Notes under the pieces: model-generated | The model's database searches: none | The model's input: only the letters and a program-made list of their open reading frames with translations | Told to the model about the DNA's origin: nothing | Source of the DNA: Salinibacterium xinjiangense | GTDB taxonomy: Bacteria > Actinomycetota > Actinomycetes > Actinomycetales > Microbacteriaceae | NCBI RefSeq assembly: GCF_014645015.1 | Contig: NZ_BMLC01000003.1 | Location: forward strand, 121,109-185,108 | DNA: 64,000 nucleotides | Reading direction: 5' to 3' | Part shown: in pieces, positions 17,297 to 26,305 of the stretch | Numbering within the stretch: the stretch's first letter is position 1 | How the letters are laid out: every line of letters starts with the position of its first letter | Position numbers and translations under genes: made by a program

Positions 17297-17779
17297 TTAG
17301 AGCTGGATGGTGCGGTTCTCTCCGACATTCGGTGTCGATCGGGTGATGATCCCCTTCACGACCTCGAACGCTCGCGCGATTGCGGGCTTGTCGATGTCCC
17401 AATACTCGATGCTGGTGGCGTCCACCTGAAGGAGTGCGACGGTCGGGTCTGCCCGGCCGTCTTCGAACCACGACCCCGCGAAGGGGTTCCAGAACTCGTC
17501 GATCCGAGCCTGGTCGCGGCTCACCGTCGCGATGCCAGCCAGCGAGACGGTGTTCTGACCATCGATATAGGTGACGTTGACGTGCTCGTCGAACGCGATG
17601 TCGGCGGTTTTCGGGCTGGGTTCCTGTGTGAAGAACCAGACGGTTCCCTCGAACTCATGGCCCAGCACGGCGAGTGGGCGGCTCACCAGGTCGCCGGTCG
17701 ACGTGCGAGTGGTGACTGACGCGAATCTCGTGCTCTTGATGATGTCGTTGATCGTCTTCAGGTCGTCGTCGTGTGTCAT
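17297..17779 (-). CDS. Pyridoxamine-5'-phosphate-oxidase-like FMN protein (general stress type)
   Basis: 160 residues from ATG 17779, directly after a GGTGGAG ribosome site. The split-barrel fold begins with FASVTTRTSTGDLVSRPLA, then EFEGTVWFFTQEPSPKTADI and VNVTYIDGQNTVSLAGIATV; these match general stress protein 26 family members, which bind FMN or F420. Probable role is a flavin-dependent oxidoreductase or stress protein. It is convergent with the SRPBCC gene, 18 nt apart. Confidence 0.85.
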   Translation of the reverse strand: MTHDDDLKTINDIIKSTRFASVTTRTSTGDLVSRPLAVLGHEFEGTVWFFTQEPSPKTADIAFDEHVNVTYIDGQNTVSLAGIATVSRDQARIDEFWNPFAGSWFEDGRADPTVALLQVDATSIEYWDIDKPAIARAFEVVKGIITRSTPNVGENRTIQL

Positions 17780-17856
17780 ATCTCCACCCTGCAACCTCGG
17801 TCACACGGGCAACAGGGGTTGACCAACGCGAAGGTCGGGGCTACCGCTGGCTGGGG

Positions 17857-18351
17857 TCAGGCCGAGTTCATCACGCTGGCGGTGAAGGCCTGCATGCGGG
17901 AGATGAGCCCGGCGGTGCGTGTTGCGAGTACCTGGTCGGGCGATGGTTGCATGGGATGCGCCGGCGGCAGGATCCTGATGAGGTGGGAACATGCCAGGTC
18001 GTCGCAGAGATACGTGCCGATCGTGTTGCCGTCACGACCAGCCTGCCCTGACCGGGGCGCTGAGAACAGGCTGATCTCGTCGGAGCGGCGGGTGATCCGG
18101 CACAGCGAGCACATTGCTGCGATGCCCGGCTGGAGCGAGAATTCGGATGAGCGCAGCAGAATCCCGACAGGCCTCTCGTCGACCCAGTGCACCAGATATG
18201 CGCGCTGGTGAGCCTGTTGGTCGCGCCACCCCAGATATTCGCGGTCGGCCCAGATCACGTCATGCAGCCCCGGCATCGGAACTCGTTCGGCCTCACCCCG
18301 GGTGGCGTTGACGAAACTCGCACGGATGTCGGCGGGGGTAAGCGGTTTCAC
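17857..18351 (-). CDS. FBP-domain zinc-finger protein (EF-G-binding)
   Basis: 164 residues from ATG 18351. FusB-like N-terminal helices, then MCSLCRITRR (about 80) and YLCDDLACSHLIR (about 118), giving a four-cysteine treble-clef zinc finger of the FBP family. Members bind elongation factor G; FusB proteins rescue EF-G from fusidic acid. This is an intrinsic actinobacterial type and resistance cannot be inferred from the sequence alone. It runs in the same direction as the PPOX-like gene. Confidence 0.85.
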   Translation of the reverse strand: MKPLTPADIRASFVNATRGEAERVPMPGLHDVIWADREYLGWRDQQAHQRAYLVHWVDERPVGILLRSSEFSLQPGIAAMCSLCRITRRSDEISLFSAPRSGQAGRDGNTIGTYLCDDLACSHLIRILPPAHPMQPSPDQVLATRTAGLISRMQAFTASVMNSA

Positions 18352-18364
18352 ATATCCACCCTAC

Positions 18365-18595
18365 CTAGGCGGCACCGATCATCATGAGTCGGTGAATCGG
18401 GCATCGATGAGCGACAGGGCGAATCCGTGCACTGCCGACGACGCGAGAAATTCTGCCTGTGTGCTTCGCTCCGGCGGCATCGCGCCGGAGAGTACGGGCC
18501 CGCTCCAGACTCGCCAGCCCTATCCCGGCGGTGGGCAGCACCTGCCCGAGGTCCCCGTGGTGATAGTTCGGTCGACCGTAGGTCGCGGTAGGGAT
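18365..18595 (-). pseudogene. Remnant: TetR-family regulator N-terminus
   Basis: Read on the minus strand from 18595, the frame gives IPTATYGRPNYHHGDLGQVL and then TAGIGLASLERAR, matching the start of TetR regulators of the type (R)YHHGDLR.ALL.AG..LL. After ~35 residues similarity is lost and a TAG at 18365 closes it. A ribosome-site-like AGGAGAGG precedes codon ATC 18595-18593, as if an ATG had mutated. The ligand domain is gone. A decayed regulator upstream of the VOC gene. Confidence 0.62.
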
Positions 18596-18685
18596 GGCGG
18601 GCCTCTCCTGTAGACGCTTGCCCGACCCTATGCCAGTGTTTATGGCGTAAAGATATTCGCCAGGCGCGTGGCAGGGAGAAGTATC

Positions 18686-19066
18686 GTGTTCGCAGACTCA
18701 CCGGCTTTCAGTGGCTTTTCGGTCGACGACATCGACAAAGCCAGGATCTTCTATCGCGACACCCTCGGGCTGGATGTCAGCGACAACTCCATGGGGTTCC
18801 TCAACATTCACCTGCCGACCGGTGCCGTGATTCTCATCTATCCCAAGCCCGACCATGTCCCGGCGACCTTCACGATCCTCAACTTCCCCGTCACGGACAT
18901 CGACGCTGCAGTGGACGACCTGAACGCGCGAGGAGTGGTGACGAAGATCTACAACGGGTTCACAGACGAACGCGGAATCTCCCGCCCACCGGATCCGCAG
19001 TTCGGTCCGCCGATCTGCTGGTTCAGGGATCCGGCCGGAAACGTGCTGGCGGTACTCGTCGACTGA
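18686..19066 (+). CDS. VOC (glyoxalase/bleomycin-resistance fold) protein
   Basis: 126 residues from GTG 18686, which has AGGGAGAA 7 nt upstream; an in-frame GTG at 18668 is less well supported. Two betaalphabetabetabeta modules: [25 protein letters not shown], then [22 protein letters not shown] and the end [15 protein letters not shown] with a possible metal or substrate Glu lacking. VOC proteins include glyoxalase-like enzymes and small-ligand binders; the substrate is not determinable. Confidence 0.85.
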   Translation: MFADSPAFSGFSVDDIDKARIFYRDTLGLDVSDNSMGFLNIHLPTGAVILIYPKPDHVPATFTILNFPVTDIDAAVDDLNARGVVTKIYNGFTDERGISRPPDPQFGPPICWFRDPAGNVLAVLVD

Positions 19067-19111
19067 TCGACTGACCGGTGGTGCTGCTCCCGACGGTGGT
19101 TGAATGGACGG

Positions 19112-20587
19112 ATGACAGCACTGGCCGATCTCGCGGCGGATCTCTCGAGTGCGAACTTCACCGTCGACGCTCTGGCCGATCTGTGGGGGCAGGATGCCTC
19201 GGCAGCCCTGCACCGCGGCCAGCGGGTGCCCGCCCTCCGGCGCATCACGTCGACCACGCCGCTCTCCACGCTGGCTCGGGTGTTCGTGCTCGGCCTTGCT
19301 GCCGACCCGGTCGACGTGGACGCAGCACTCCCGACGCTCGGGCTGGCCGGAGCGGTCGAGCTCGGTCTCGTAACCGTGGAGGGTGCCCCTCGACTCGACC
19401 TGCGCCCGTACTCCTTTGCCGATGGTCGCGGCCTGGTCAGCTGGTGGATCGCGTCAGACCTCGGAGAGCTCGCCCTCGGCACCCCGATTCCCGAGAATCA
19501 TGTGCTCGGCGTAGGTGGGGCATCCACCACTCTCAGTGGCCTGATGATCTCAGAGCCCGTCGATCTCGCTCTCGATCTCGGCACAGGTTGCGGAATCCAG
19601 GCCCTCCATGCCGCCCGTCACGCCACCCGGGTGATCGCTACGGATATCTCGGTGCGAGCGCTCGAACTCGCGGCCTTCAATGCCGAGCTCAACGGCATCA
19701 CGAACATCGAGCTGCGTCTCGGCAGCCTGTTCGACCCGGTGCTTGGCGAGAGATTCGGTCACGTCGTATCGAACCCGCCATTCGTGATCACTCCGCGTGG
19801 CCAGGACGGCGTGCCCGCCTACGAATACCGGGATGGCGGGATGATCGGGGATGGGATCGTGGCATCCGTGATCAAGGATGTCGAGTCGCGGCTCATCCCC
19901 GGCGGAATCGCCCAGTTGCTTGGCAACTGGGAGTACGGCGCTGCCGATGGGCTCGCACGGGTCGAGCAGTGGGTGCGATTCACCGGTCTCGATGCCTGGG
20001 TGATCGAACGCGAACGGCAAACGGTCGAGCGATACGCGGAGACCTGGATCCGCGATGGAGGAACGCTTCCCGGCCCGGAATTCGACCGGCTGTACGGCGC
20101 CTGGCTCGACGACTTCGAGTCGAGAGGAGTCACCGAGGTCGGCTTCGGTTACGTCACGCTTCGCAGGCCGCTATCGGGAGGGCCGACCTGTCGACGGTTC
20201 GAACGACTCGAGGCGCCGCTCGCCGATTCCCTGGGCACGCATATCGCCGCGCTATTCGCCGCCGCAGACTGGCTTCATTCGGTGGATGACGCGGCCTTCG
20301 CCCGCGCCAGCCTTACTGTCGCACCCGACGTCACAGAGCAGCGGCACTACTGGCCGGGCGACGAGCATCCCACCGTGATGGACCTGCGGCAGGGCGCGGG
20401 TTTCTCACGCACCGTTCCGCTCGGAACCGCACTGGCCGCGGTGGTCGGCGCGTGCGATGGAACGCTATCCGTCGGCGCGATCTGTGCCGCGGTCGCGCAA
20501 CTGCTCGAGGTCGACGAGGCAGAGCTGACGGCCGAACTCCTGCCTTCATTGCGCGAATTGGTGCTCACCGGCTTGCTGTCGAGATAG
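19112..20587 (+). CDS. Class I SAM-dependent methyltransferase with N-terminal DUF7059-like domain
   Basis: 491 residues. The N-terminal ~120 residues form a helical domain of the actinobacterial DUF7059 type. The methyltransferase core has LDLGTGCGIQALHAA (SAM loop, about 155) and the catalytic SNPPFVITP (about 218), the NPPY-like motif of N-methyltransferases that act on Gln or on bases. A further C-terminal domain (about 330-491) carries additional winged-helix-like segments. Probably a release-factor-like or rRNA methyltransferase; target unknown. Start ATG 19112 is preferred to TTG 19100. Confidence 0.82.
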   Translation: MTALADLAADLSSANFTVDALADLWGQDASAALHRGQRVPALRRITSTTPLSTLARVFVLGLAADPVDVDAALPTLGLAGAVELGLVTVEGAPRLDLRPYSFADGRGLVSWWIASDLGELALGTPIPENHVLGVGGASTTLSGLMISEPVDLALDLGTGCGIQALHAARHATRVIATDISVRALELAAFNAELNGITNIELRLGSLFDPVLGERFGHVVSNPPFVITPRGQDGVPAYEYRDGGMIGDGIVASVIKDVESRLIPGGIAQLLGNWEYGAADGLARVEQWVRFTGLDAWVIERERQTVERYAETWIRDGGTLPGPEFDRLYGAWLDDFESRGVTEVGFGYVTLRRPLSGGPTCRRFERLEAPLADSLGTHIAALFAAADWLHSVDDAAFARASLTVAPDVTEQRHYWPGDEHPTVMDLRQGAGFSRTVPLGTALAAVVGACDGTLSVGAICAAVAQLLEVDEAELTAELLPSLRELVLTGLLSR

Positions 20588-20600
20588 CGGAGGCTCCCAG

Positions 20601-20675
20601 CACCGTTCGTGTCAGCGCCGTTCACGTGAGCGCCGTTCGTGCGGGCGCTGTTCGTGTCAGCGCTGTTCGTGTCAG
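20601..20675. repeat. 15-bp tandem repeat between convergent genes, 5 copies
   Basis: Five consecutive 15-bp units, consensus cgctgttcgtgtcag, at 20601, 20616, 20631, 20646 and 20661; the last two are identical and the others differ by two to four bases. The array begins 13 nt after the methyltransferase stop and its last unit covers the stop codon of the convergent DinB-like gene at 20672. It has no open gene of its own. Its position and unit length recur at two other gene ends in this window. Confidence 0.9.
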
Positions 20676-21229
20676 CGCGGGTCGCGGCCGGTGACGGCAA
20701 GAAGGCGCTGCTGGAGCGGCGCGTCATCCGGAACCGGCACAGGGGAGGCAAAAAGGCCGCTCGCTGCGAGGGTCTCTTTCTGCGGTTCGAAGACCGTCCA
20801 GACGGCCTCCACCAGACTGGCATCGATGGTCTCTTCGGCACCGATGGCACGCGACAGGTCCCAGGTGTGAATGGTCACGTCGGCGACCTGCTCGCGCAGG
20901 TACTCCTCCATCGTGACCGTGTCGTATGACAACTGCACCATGATGTCGGGCGATGTCGCCTCCCAGGCGGTGGTGGCCGCGAAGGAATACAACTGCCACT
21001 CGGCGCGCAGTTCATCCCTCAGTGGTTCCAGTTCTTTACGGGCCACCGCGATCGATGAACCTGCCAGCAGGTACGGAACCCACTGCTGCTCCTCGATGAC
21101 GTGGCGCACGAGATCCCGCACAGTCCATTCGGTCGCAGGGGTGGAGGCATCCCAGTCGCTGATCTCCGCAAGCCGCTGGTCGAACTCCTGATGAGCTCGC
21201 CTCTGAAGTTCAAGCCAGTCCTGTGTCAT
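20672..21229 (-). CDS. DinB/TIGR03086-like (mycothiol-type) protein
   Basis: 185 residues from ATG 21229. The N-terminus TQDWLELQRRAHQEFDQRLAEI and WTVRDLVRHVIEEQQWVPYL (with the His of the metal site), and the later VTIHTWDLSRAIGAEETID are typical of TIGR03086 proteins related to mycothiol-dependent maleylpyruvate isomerases and DinB folds. Likely binds a divalent metal and perhaps mycothiol. The stop lies inside the 15-bp repeat at 20601-20675. Confidence 0.85.
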   Translation of the reverse strand: MTQDWLELQRRAHQEFDQRLAEISDWDASTPATEWTVRDLVRHVIEEQQWVPYLLAGSSIAVARKELEPLRDELRAEWQLYSFAATTAWEATSPDIMVQLSYDTVTMEEYLREQVADVTIHTWDLSRAIGAEETIDASLVEAVWTVFEPQKETLAASGLFASPVPVPDDAPLQQRLLAVTGRDPR

Positions 21230-21362
21230 AGTGCGTCTCCGGTATCGATTCGAGAGTAGCAACAGCAAAAGCCCGGGAACGATTCCCAGCGGTGCGAGTG
21301 CTCCCACCTGCCGCTCACGCTACTCACACCTTTCGCGAAGGACTCCGGGTGATACTGGAGCA

Positions 21363-21770
21363 ATGAGTGCGAGAAGGATGATGTTGTTCAGCGTCACTCT
21401 CGTGTATCTCACGCTGCTCGTCTTCGCGACGTTCATGCCGGGTCCGGCACACGCACGTGACTCGTGGTACTGGCCGGTCATCGCGTTCGTGCCCGTCGGG
21501 GTGTTGCTTTTGCTGTTGCTCGGCCGGCGACTCTGGTGGGCTGCATTCGCGTTCAGCGTCCTGGCCGCTGTGTGGATCGAGGCAGCACAATCCGCATGGA
21601 TGCCGGCGGGCTACGCGCGACTCAGTGATGTGGCTTGGTCGGCAGGCGGTGCCATCGTCGGAGTCGTCATCGCGTCGATGTTGACGGCCCCTCGGTCGCG
21701 ATTGATGCGTGTACATGAATCACACAGGGTCGTCCGTCAGAGTGGTAGTAGGGAAATCCCCCAGGACTGA
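21363..21770 (+). CDS. VanZ-like membrane protein
   Basis: 135 residues from ATG 21363 (TGGAGC upstream). Four hydrophobic segments: a first helix at 6-24, then at about 34-50, 52-72 and 90-110 with a sequence WIEAAQSAWMPAGYARLSDVAWSAGGAIVGV that fits the VanZ fold (conserved D and small residues before the last helix). The function of VanZ proteins is unclear; some affect teicoplanin sensitivity. It is the only such gene here, so no resistance claim is made. Confidence 0.78.
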   Translation: MSARRMMLFSVTLVYLTLLVFATFMPGPAHARDSWYWPVIAFVPVGVLLLLLLGRRLWWAAFAFSVLAAVWIEAAQSAWMPAGYARLSDVAWSAGGAIVGVVIASMLTAPRSRLMRVHESHRVVRQSGSREIPQD

Positions 21771-21878
21771 GTGAGCCCCGGCGCGATAGCACCGCCAAAT
21801 TGAGAGCTCCCTTCGAGGCCGCACCGCACCGCCCAAGGTGCCGACTACCCCTCTTTCCGTGCCGTTTGCGCACGCGCC

Positions 21879-22619
21879 GTGCGTCTGCACGGGCTGTGCG
21901 TCTGCACGCGCCGATCTCGAAAGTACATTCGCTTGCTCCACGAATCCCGCACGCCCGCATCGGACGTGCCCCCGATCCATCCAGCCCGCCCGCACGGGAT
22001 CCTTCGCGTCATCCGTTCGCGACACCGGGCCCTGATGCTTGCGGTCATCGCCGTGCTCGGGCTGCTCTCGAGCCTCCCATCGCTACCGCAGGAAGCGTTC
22101 GCATCCGCGGCCGACGGGGAGGCGGTGCGAGTGCAGGCGCTGACCACATCGCCTGCCACGAGACCGGCACCCCAGCGTGACGGTTTTGCGATCTCGACAT
22201 TCTCGGTCGTCCAGTGGCCCGTGCTCGTGTCGACCCCGATCAGCAGCGGGTTCGGCTTGAGGGACTGTGACGGATGCTCGACCGACCACTCTGGCACCGA
22301 TTTCAACCCAGGGTCCGGATTTCCCGTCCAGGCCATCTCGGCGGGTGTCGTGACCGAGGCTGGCTGGGATTCCACCGGCTACGGCAATAAGGTCATCGTT
22401 CAACATGTCGTCGACGGGCAGGTGGTGTCGAGTCTTTACGCCCATCTGCAGGAAAGGTCCCTTGCTGTCAGCGTCGGTGACGTCGTGCTGCGCGGGCAGC
22501 AGCTCGCGCTCGTCGGATCTACCGGCCAATCGACTGGCGCGCACTTGCACCTCAGCATCATCATCGACGATGTCATGATCGATCCGTATCCCTGGCTCGT
22601 CGCACACGTCAATTCGTAG
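21879..22619 (+). CDS. M23-family (LytM) peptidase, exported
   Basis: 246 residues if the first ATG is used; the true start is uncertain because the region 21879-22030 is unusual in base pattern (GCGTCTGCACG occurs twice just upstream) and an alternative ATG at 22035 leaves only a short signal. A hydrophobic signal segment (LMLAVIAVLGLLSSLPSLP) precedes the domain. The domain has SGFGLRDC..THSGTDFNPGSGFPVQ (HxxxD zinc ligands), HVVDGQVVSSLYAHLQE (YAHL) and the third ligand set HLHLS. It should cleave peptidoglycan cross-bridges outside the cell. Confidence 0.8.
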   Translation: MRLHGLCVCTRRSRKYIRLLHESRTPASDVPPIHPARPHGILRVIRSRHRALMLAVIAVLGLLSSLPSLPQEAFASAADGEAVRVQALTTSPATRPAPQRDGFAISTFSVVQWPVLVSTPISSGFGLRDCDGCSTDHSGTDFNPGSGFPVQAISAGVVTEAGWDSTGYGNKVIVQHVVDGQVVSSLYAHLQERSLAVSVGDVVLRGQQLALVGSTGQSTGAHLHLSIIIDDVMIDPYPWLVAHVNS

Positions 22620-22695
22620 TCTGATCCGATCGGGTTACCAGATTCAAACCGTACGCTGTATGCAGTGGGCGCCCGCCTGCGGCTGGGAGAACATC

Positions 22696-23250
22696 ATGGG
22701 ATTTTTTGACAGGCTTTTCGGCGCGCCCGACCAGGCGCCACCACCCCCAGCGCGACAGGGCGCGGCACCTCGCAGCGATGATGACATCGCGGTCGAGCGT
22801 TACCGATACCTGCTGCGCACAGCTCCGCCCGAGACCATTGAGCAGGTACATGCCGAGGCATTCGCCAAGCTGACGGATGAGCAGCGATCGAAGATCTTCG
22901 ACGACCTGTCGCACAATGCTCCGGCGGGTGAAGCGCCCAGGGGAAAGGATGCCGCGTCCCTGGCCTCATCGGCGACGCGGTCTGAACTGCGCCAGCCCGG
23001 CACCATGGAACGATCGTTTCAGGGCCCGGGATTTGGCAGCATGGTGGGAAGCACCATTCTCGGTACGGTAGCCGGATACGTGATCGGGTCGGCACTTGTC
23101 TCGGCGTTCATGCCCGATCTCGGTGGCCAGGATGCGGCAGCAGACTCCGGGGCCGACACGGGTTCGGATTCCAGCGCTGACGCGAGCGCGGACGGCGGAG
23201 GCGACTTCGGCGGCGGAGGGGACTTCGGCGGAGGAGATTTCGGCTTCTGA
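22696..23250 (+). CDS. Hypothetical protein with Gly/Asp-rich C-terminus
   Basis: 184 residues from ATG 22696, preceded by GGGAGAA. The N-terminus MGFFDRLFG and a soluble helical part (ERYRYLLRTAPPETIEQVHAEAFAKL) lead to a hydrophobic Gly-rich stretch at about 115-137 (GSTILGTVAGYVIGSALVSAF) and a low-complexity end of D, G, S and A ending in a triple GGGDF repeat. It looks like a cytoplasmic protein with an amphipathic or membrane-associating segment. I do not recognise a named family, but it is likely real (ribosome site, coding pattern). Confidence 0.72.
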   Translation: MGFFDRLFGAPDQAPPPPARQGAAPRSDDDIAVERYRYLLRTAPPETIEQVHAEAFAKLTDEQRSKIFDDLSHNAPAGEAPRGKDAASLASSATRSELRQPGTMERSFQGPGFGSMVGSTILGTVAGYVIGSALVSAFMPDLGGQDAAADSGADTGSDSSADASADGGGDFGGGGDFGGGDFGF

Positions 23251-23301
23251 TCCGTGCCGGGGGGTCTGAACGCGCTCGCGTGCACCGTCGGCTAGCCTCG
23301 A

Positions 23302-24138
23302 ATGGTGAGTGATGACCGGTACGGCAGCGACGTTCTCGCGGGTTTCAGCAAGCAAAGGGGACCGGCGCCGATTCTCGAGCTGCCGATAGAGCGCGGGCTG
23401 GTTCTCGAGGAGACCGGCACCGGATTCGTGGGCGCCATCGTGGCATACGCGAACGGGATGATAGAGCTCGAGGATCGCGCCGGCGCCATCCGCACATTCA
23501 CTCTCGGTGCTGGCTACCTTGTCGATGGCAGTCCGGTGAAGCTCGTGCGCCCGCTGCCGAAGGCCTCGACACCGATGCGCAGCGCCTCGGGTTCTGTGGC
23601 TGTCGAGGGACAACGAGCCAGGGTTGCGCTTCCCAGCCGCATTTTCGTCGAGGGTAGACACGACGCCGAACTCGTTGAGAAGGTGTGGGGCCACGACCTG
23701 CGGGTAGAGGGTGTGGTCGTCGAATATCTGGCCGGGGTGGACGATCTGGAATCCATTCTGAGGGATTTCGCCCCGGGACCCGGTCGGAAGGTGGGTGTGC
23801 TCGTCGACCACCTCGTCGCCGGCTCCAAGGAGTCGCGCATCGCCGATGCGGTGCACCGGGGCACGTCACGCGAGCACGTGCTTGTGGTCGGGCATCCCTT
23901 CATCGACGTCTGGCAGGCTGTGAAGCCGGCACGACTGGGTATGACAGCGTGGCCGGTCATACCGCGCGGAACAGAGTGGAAGCACGGCATCTGCGAGGCG
24001 ATGGGCTGGCCGCACGACGAGCAGGCAGACATTGCCCGTGCCTGGCAACACATCCTGTCGCGCGTCGACAGCTACACCGACCTGGAGCCGCAGTTGCTCG
24101 GCAGGGTCGAACAGTTGATCGACTTCGTCACCGCGTAA
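23302..24138 (+). CDS. DUF3097 domain protein
   Basis: 278 residues, the normal size for the family. N-terminal beta-rich RNA-binding-like part, then the conserved core SRIFVEGRHDAELVEKVWG with VLVDHLVAGSKESRI and the C-terminal HVLVVGHPFIDVWQAVKPAR. The ...VEGRHDAELVEKVW motif with an acidic DH pair resembles a TOPRIM-type fold. Function is unknown. Start ATG 23302; a GTG follows at once. Confidence 0.88.
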   Translation: MVSDDRYGSDVLAGFSKQRGPAPILELPIERGLVLEETGTGFVGAIVAYANGMIELEDRAGAIRTFTLGAGYLVDGSPVKLVRPLPKASTPMRSASGSVAVEGQRARVALPSRIFVEGRHDAELVEKVWGHDLRVEGVVVEYLAGVDDLESILRDFAPGPGRKVGVLVDHLVAGSKESRIADAVHRGTSREHVLVVGHPFIDVWQAVKPARLGMTAWPVIPRGTEWKHGICEAMGWPHDEQADIARAWQHILSRVDSYTDLEPQLLGRVEQLIDFVTA

Positions 24139-24165
24139 GCGTGGAGCGACGAATCGTCCGGACGC

Positions 24166-24462
24166 TCAACTCGGATTCGCCCGCCGGCCGCGATGATGAG
24201 CGAGACACACCATCTCGACCGCGACGTCCCACGAGAGCGACTGGCCGACCTCGACGGCCCTGATCTGACGCTCGCCGGACAACGCGACGTAGACGCTTCC
24301 CACTCGTTCAACGAAACCCATGGTTTCGCATATGTCGAGGACTGCGTACACGTCATCACGGACGAGAGTGATAGACGGTTCGAATCGTTCGCGGCGGAAC
24401 GCCGCCGATGGTGCCGCTGCGCGAGCATGTGAGGGGGCGTGGGGCAGTTGACTGATCGACAT
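24166..24462 (-). CDS. Conserved hypothetical protein, 98 aa
   Basis: From ATG 24462, with GGAAGGCG upstream. Basic N-terminus, then an alpha/beta part with SITLVRDDVYAVLDICETMGFVERVGSVYVALSGERQIRAVEVGQ and a Cys (MVCLAHHRG). This order resembles small DUF proteins found upstream of trehalose and stress genes in actinobacteria, but I do not recognise the domain. It is convergent with DUF3097 and separate from the treXYZ operon, which it follows on the same strand at a gap of 118 nt. Confidence 0.65.
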   Translation of the reverse strand: MSISQLPHAPSHARAAAPSAAFRRERFEPSITLVRDDVYAVLDICETMGFVERVGSVYVALSGERQIRAVEVGQSLSWDVAVEMVCLAHHRGRRANPS

Positions 24463-24526
24463 TGGTCGCCTTCCGACAGGGGGGTATGTGGTGATTGCAC
24501 CACTGACCGGCGTCCAGCAAAAGTGC

Positions 24527-24554
24527 TTGACAGTTGCTCTGGATCAGGTATCAT
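24527..24554 (+). promoter_or_regulatory. Strong sigma-A-like promoter pointing into treZ 3' end
   Basis: TTGACA (24527-24532), 16-bp spacer, TATCAT (24549-24554), close to the vegetative consensus. On the plus strand it would start transcription about 24562, antisense to treZ. No plus-strand gene follows for more than 6 kb, so any product would be an antisense or non-coding RNA, or the site is a chance match. Confidence 0.45.
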
Positions 24555-24558
24555 TCGG

Positions 24559-24572
24559 CTCGCTTTCGCGAG
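24559..24572 (-). terminator. GNRA-type hairpin after treZ
   Basis: On the minus strand CTCGC-GAAA-GCGAG, a 5-bp stem with a GAAA tetraloop, begins 9 nt after the treZ stop. No T-run follows, so if it ends the treXYZ transcript it does so weakly or as a 3' stabiliser. Confidence 0.4.
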
Positions 24573-24580
24573 GCCGCCCG

Positions 24581-26305
24581 TCAGGTGCGGAGAACTACCG
24601 CGCTGTGTGCGGGAAGGGCGACGGAACCCGAGCTCACTTCCGGTCTGCCAGAGGTCGCCAGCAGCACCTGCCCCGCCGGGGCGGGAACCTCCAGCGGCAC
24701 AGTCGAGAAGTTGATCAATACGCTGACGCCGGGCCGATCCATCCTGAACCATTTCGCCGCATCGTCGAACTCGCAGTTGACCGAATCGAACGCCGGGTCC
24801 GTGAGGCCGGGCAGCTCGCGGCGCAGGGCGATCAGCTCGCGATACAGCGAGAAGAGCCGAGCGTGAGCTGGTTCGGCGAGTTCGTTCCAGTCGAGCTTCG
24901 AGCGGGCGAAGGTCGCCGGATCCTGGGGGTCTGGCACCGAATCCGGATCCCAGCCCATCTTCTCGAATTCGGCGATGCGGCCTTCAGCGGTCGCGGTGCC
25001 GAGTTCGGGCTCCGGATGCGACGTGAAGAACTGCCACGGAGTCGTGGCGCCCCACTCCTCGCCCATGAACAGCATCGGTGTGAACGGGCCGAGTATCGTC
25101 ACCACGGCAGCGATGGCCTGCTGGTCAGCATCGAGCGTGGCCGTCAGCCTGTCACCGATGGCGCGATTGCCGATCTGGTCGTGATCCTGGGTGAACGTCA
25201 CGAGCCGCCAGGTGGGTACGGCCCCACGATCAATCGGCTTGCCGTGAATGCGTTCCCGGAATGACGAATATGTGCCGTCGTGGAAGAAGCCGCGAGTCAT
25301 CGTCTTCGCGAGCGCTTCGAGCGAATCGAAGTCCTCGTAGTAGCCGATCGTTTCACCCGTCAGGTTCACATGAGCTGCATGGTGGTAGTCATCGCTCCAC
25401 TGTGCGGTCAGTCCGTAGCCGCCCTCGGATCTTGGCGTGATCAGCTTCGGGTCGTTGAGATCAGACTCGGCGATCAGCGTGAGCGGCCTGCCGATGGATT
25501 CGCTGAGGCTGTCGGTTCTCTCCGCCATCTCCTTCAGGAGGTGCTTATCGCTCGGATCGACGAGAGCGTGGACGGCATCGAGCCTCAGCCCATCGACGTG
25601 GTAGTCATTCATCCACATCAGGGCGTTGCCGATGATGTACTCGCGAACCTCGGGCTCAGCGAGGTTCACGGTGGTGCCCCACGTGTTGGAACTCGCGTCG
25701 TCGAGGTACGGCCCGAACTGCGGCAGGTAGTTTCCGCTCGGCCCGAGATGGTTGTACACGACATCCTGGATGACGCCCAGGCCGCGCTCGTGGCAGGCGT
25801 CGACGAACCGCTGGTAAGCGGCGGGCCCGCCGTACCCCTCATGGACCGTGTACCAGAGCACGCCGTCATAACCCCAGTTGTGGGTTCCATTGAATCCGTT
25901 GACCGGCAGCACTTCGACGAAGTCGATTCCGAGCCCGACGAGGTGATCCAGCCGTGCAATGGCCGAATCGAGGGTGCCCTCTGGGGTGTACGTGCCGATG
26001 TGCAGTTCGTAGATCGTGGAGCCTGCGAGCTGACGACCGGCCCAGGTGGTGTCACGCCACTGGTAAGCGCCGGTGTCGAAACTGCGGGAAAGGCCGTGTA
26101 CTCCTTCGGGCTGTCGTCGTGATCGTGGATCCGGAAGTGGAGTCGTGGAATCGTCGATGAGATAGCCGTAGTCGACCCCGTCGACCCACTCCGCCCGATA
26201 CCGCGGAGACCACCAGCCGCCGCCGACATCGTGAAGTGCGATGCTCTGGGCTCCGAGAACCAGAGTCACCTTTGTGGCACGTGGTGCCCACACTTCGAAC
26301 GCCAT
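24581..26305 (-). CDS. treZ: Malto-oligosyltrehalose trehalohydrolase
   Basis: 574 residues, family length. N-terminal CBM48-like beta domain ([15 protein letters not shown]...), then a GH13 (alpha/beta)8 barrel with the conserved regions [26 protein letters not shown] (nucleophile Asp), [10 protein letters not shown] (acid/base Glu) and [16 protein letters not shown]. It releases trehalose from malto-oligosyltrehalose made by TreY. It starts one base after treY stops, so the two are one transcript. Last gene of the operon. Confidence 0.95.
   Translation of the reverse strand: MAFEVWAPRATKVTLVLGAQSIALHDVGGGWWSPRYRAEWVDGVDYGYLIDDSTTPLPDPRSRRQPEGVHGLSRSFDTGAYQWRDTTWAGRQLAGSTIYELHIGTYTPEGTLDSAIARLDHLVGLGIDFVEVLPVNGFNGTHNWGYDGVLWYTVHEGYGGPAAYQRFVDACHERGLGVIQDVVYNHLGPSGNYLPQFGPYLDDASSNTWGTTVNLAEPEVREYIIGNALMWMNDYHVDGLRLDAVHALVDPSDKHLLKEMAERTDSLSESIGRPLTLIAESDLNDPKLITPRSEGGYGLTAQWSDDYHHAAHVNLTGETIGYYEDFDSLEALAKTMTRGFFHDGTYSSFRERIHGKPIDRGAVPTWRLVTFTQDHDQIGNRAIGDRLTATLDADQQAIAAVVTILGPFTPMLFMGEEWGATTPWQFFTSHPEPELGTATAEGRIAEFEKMGWDPDSVPDPQDPATFARSKLDWNELAEPAHARLFSLYRELIALRRELPGLTDPAFDSVNCEFDDAAKWFRMDRPGVSVLINFSTVPLEVPAPAGQVLLATSGRPEVSSGSVALPAHSAVVLRT

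Noticed and set aside
20452-20850. Short frames across the 15-bp repeat encoding a pentapeptide repeat
   Set aside because: They result from a 15-bp unit being a multiple of three; no start site or conserved part, and both neighbours already explain the coding sequence.
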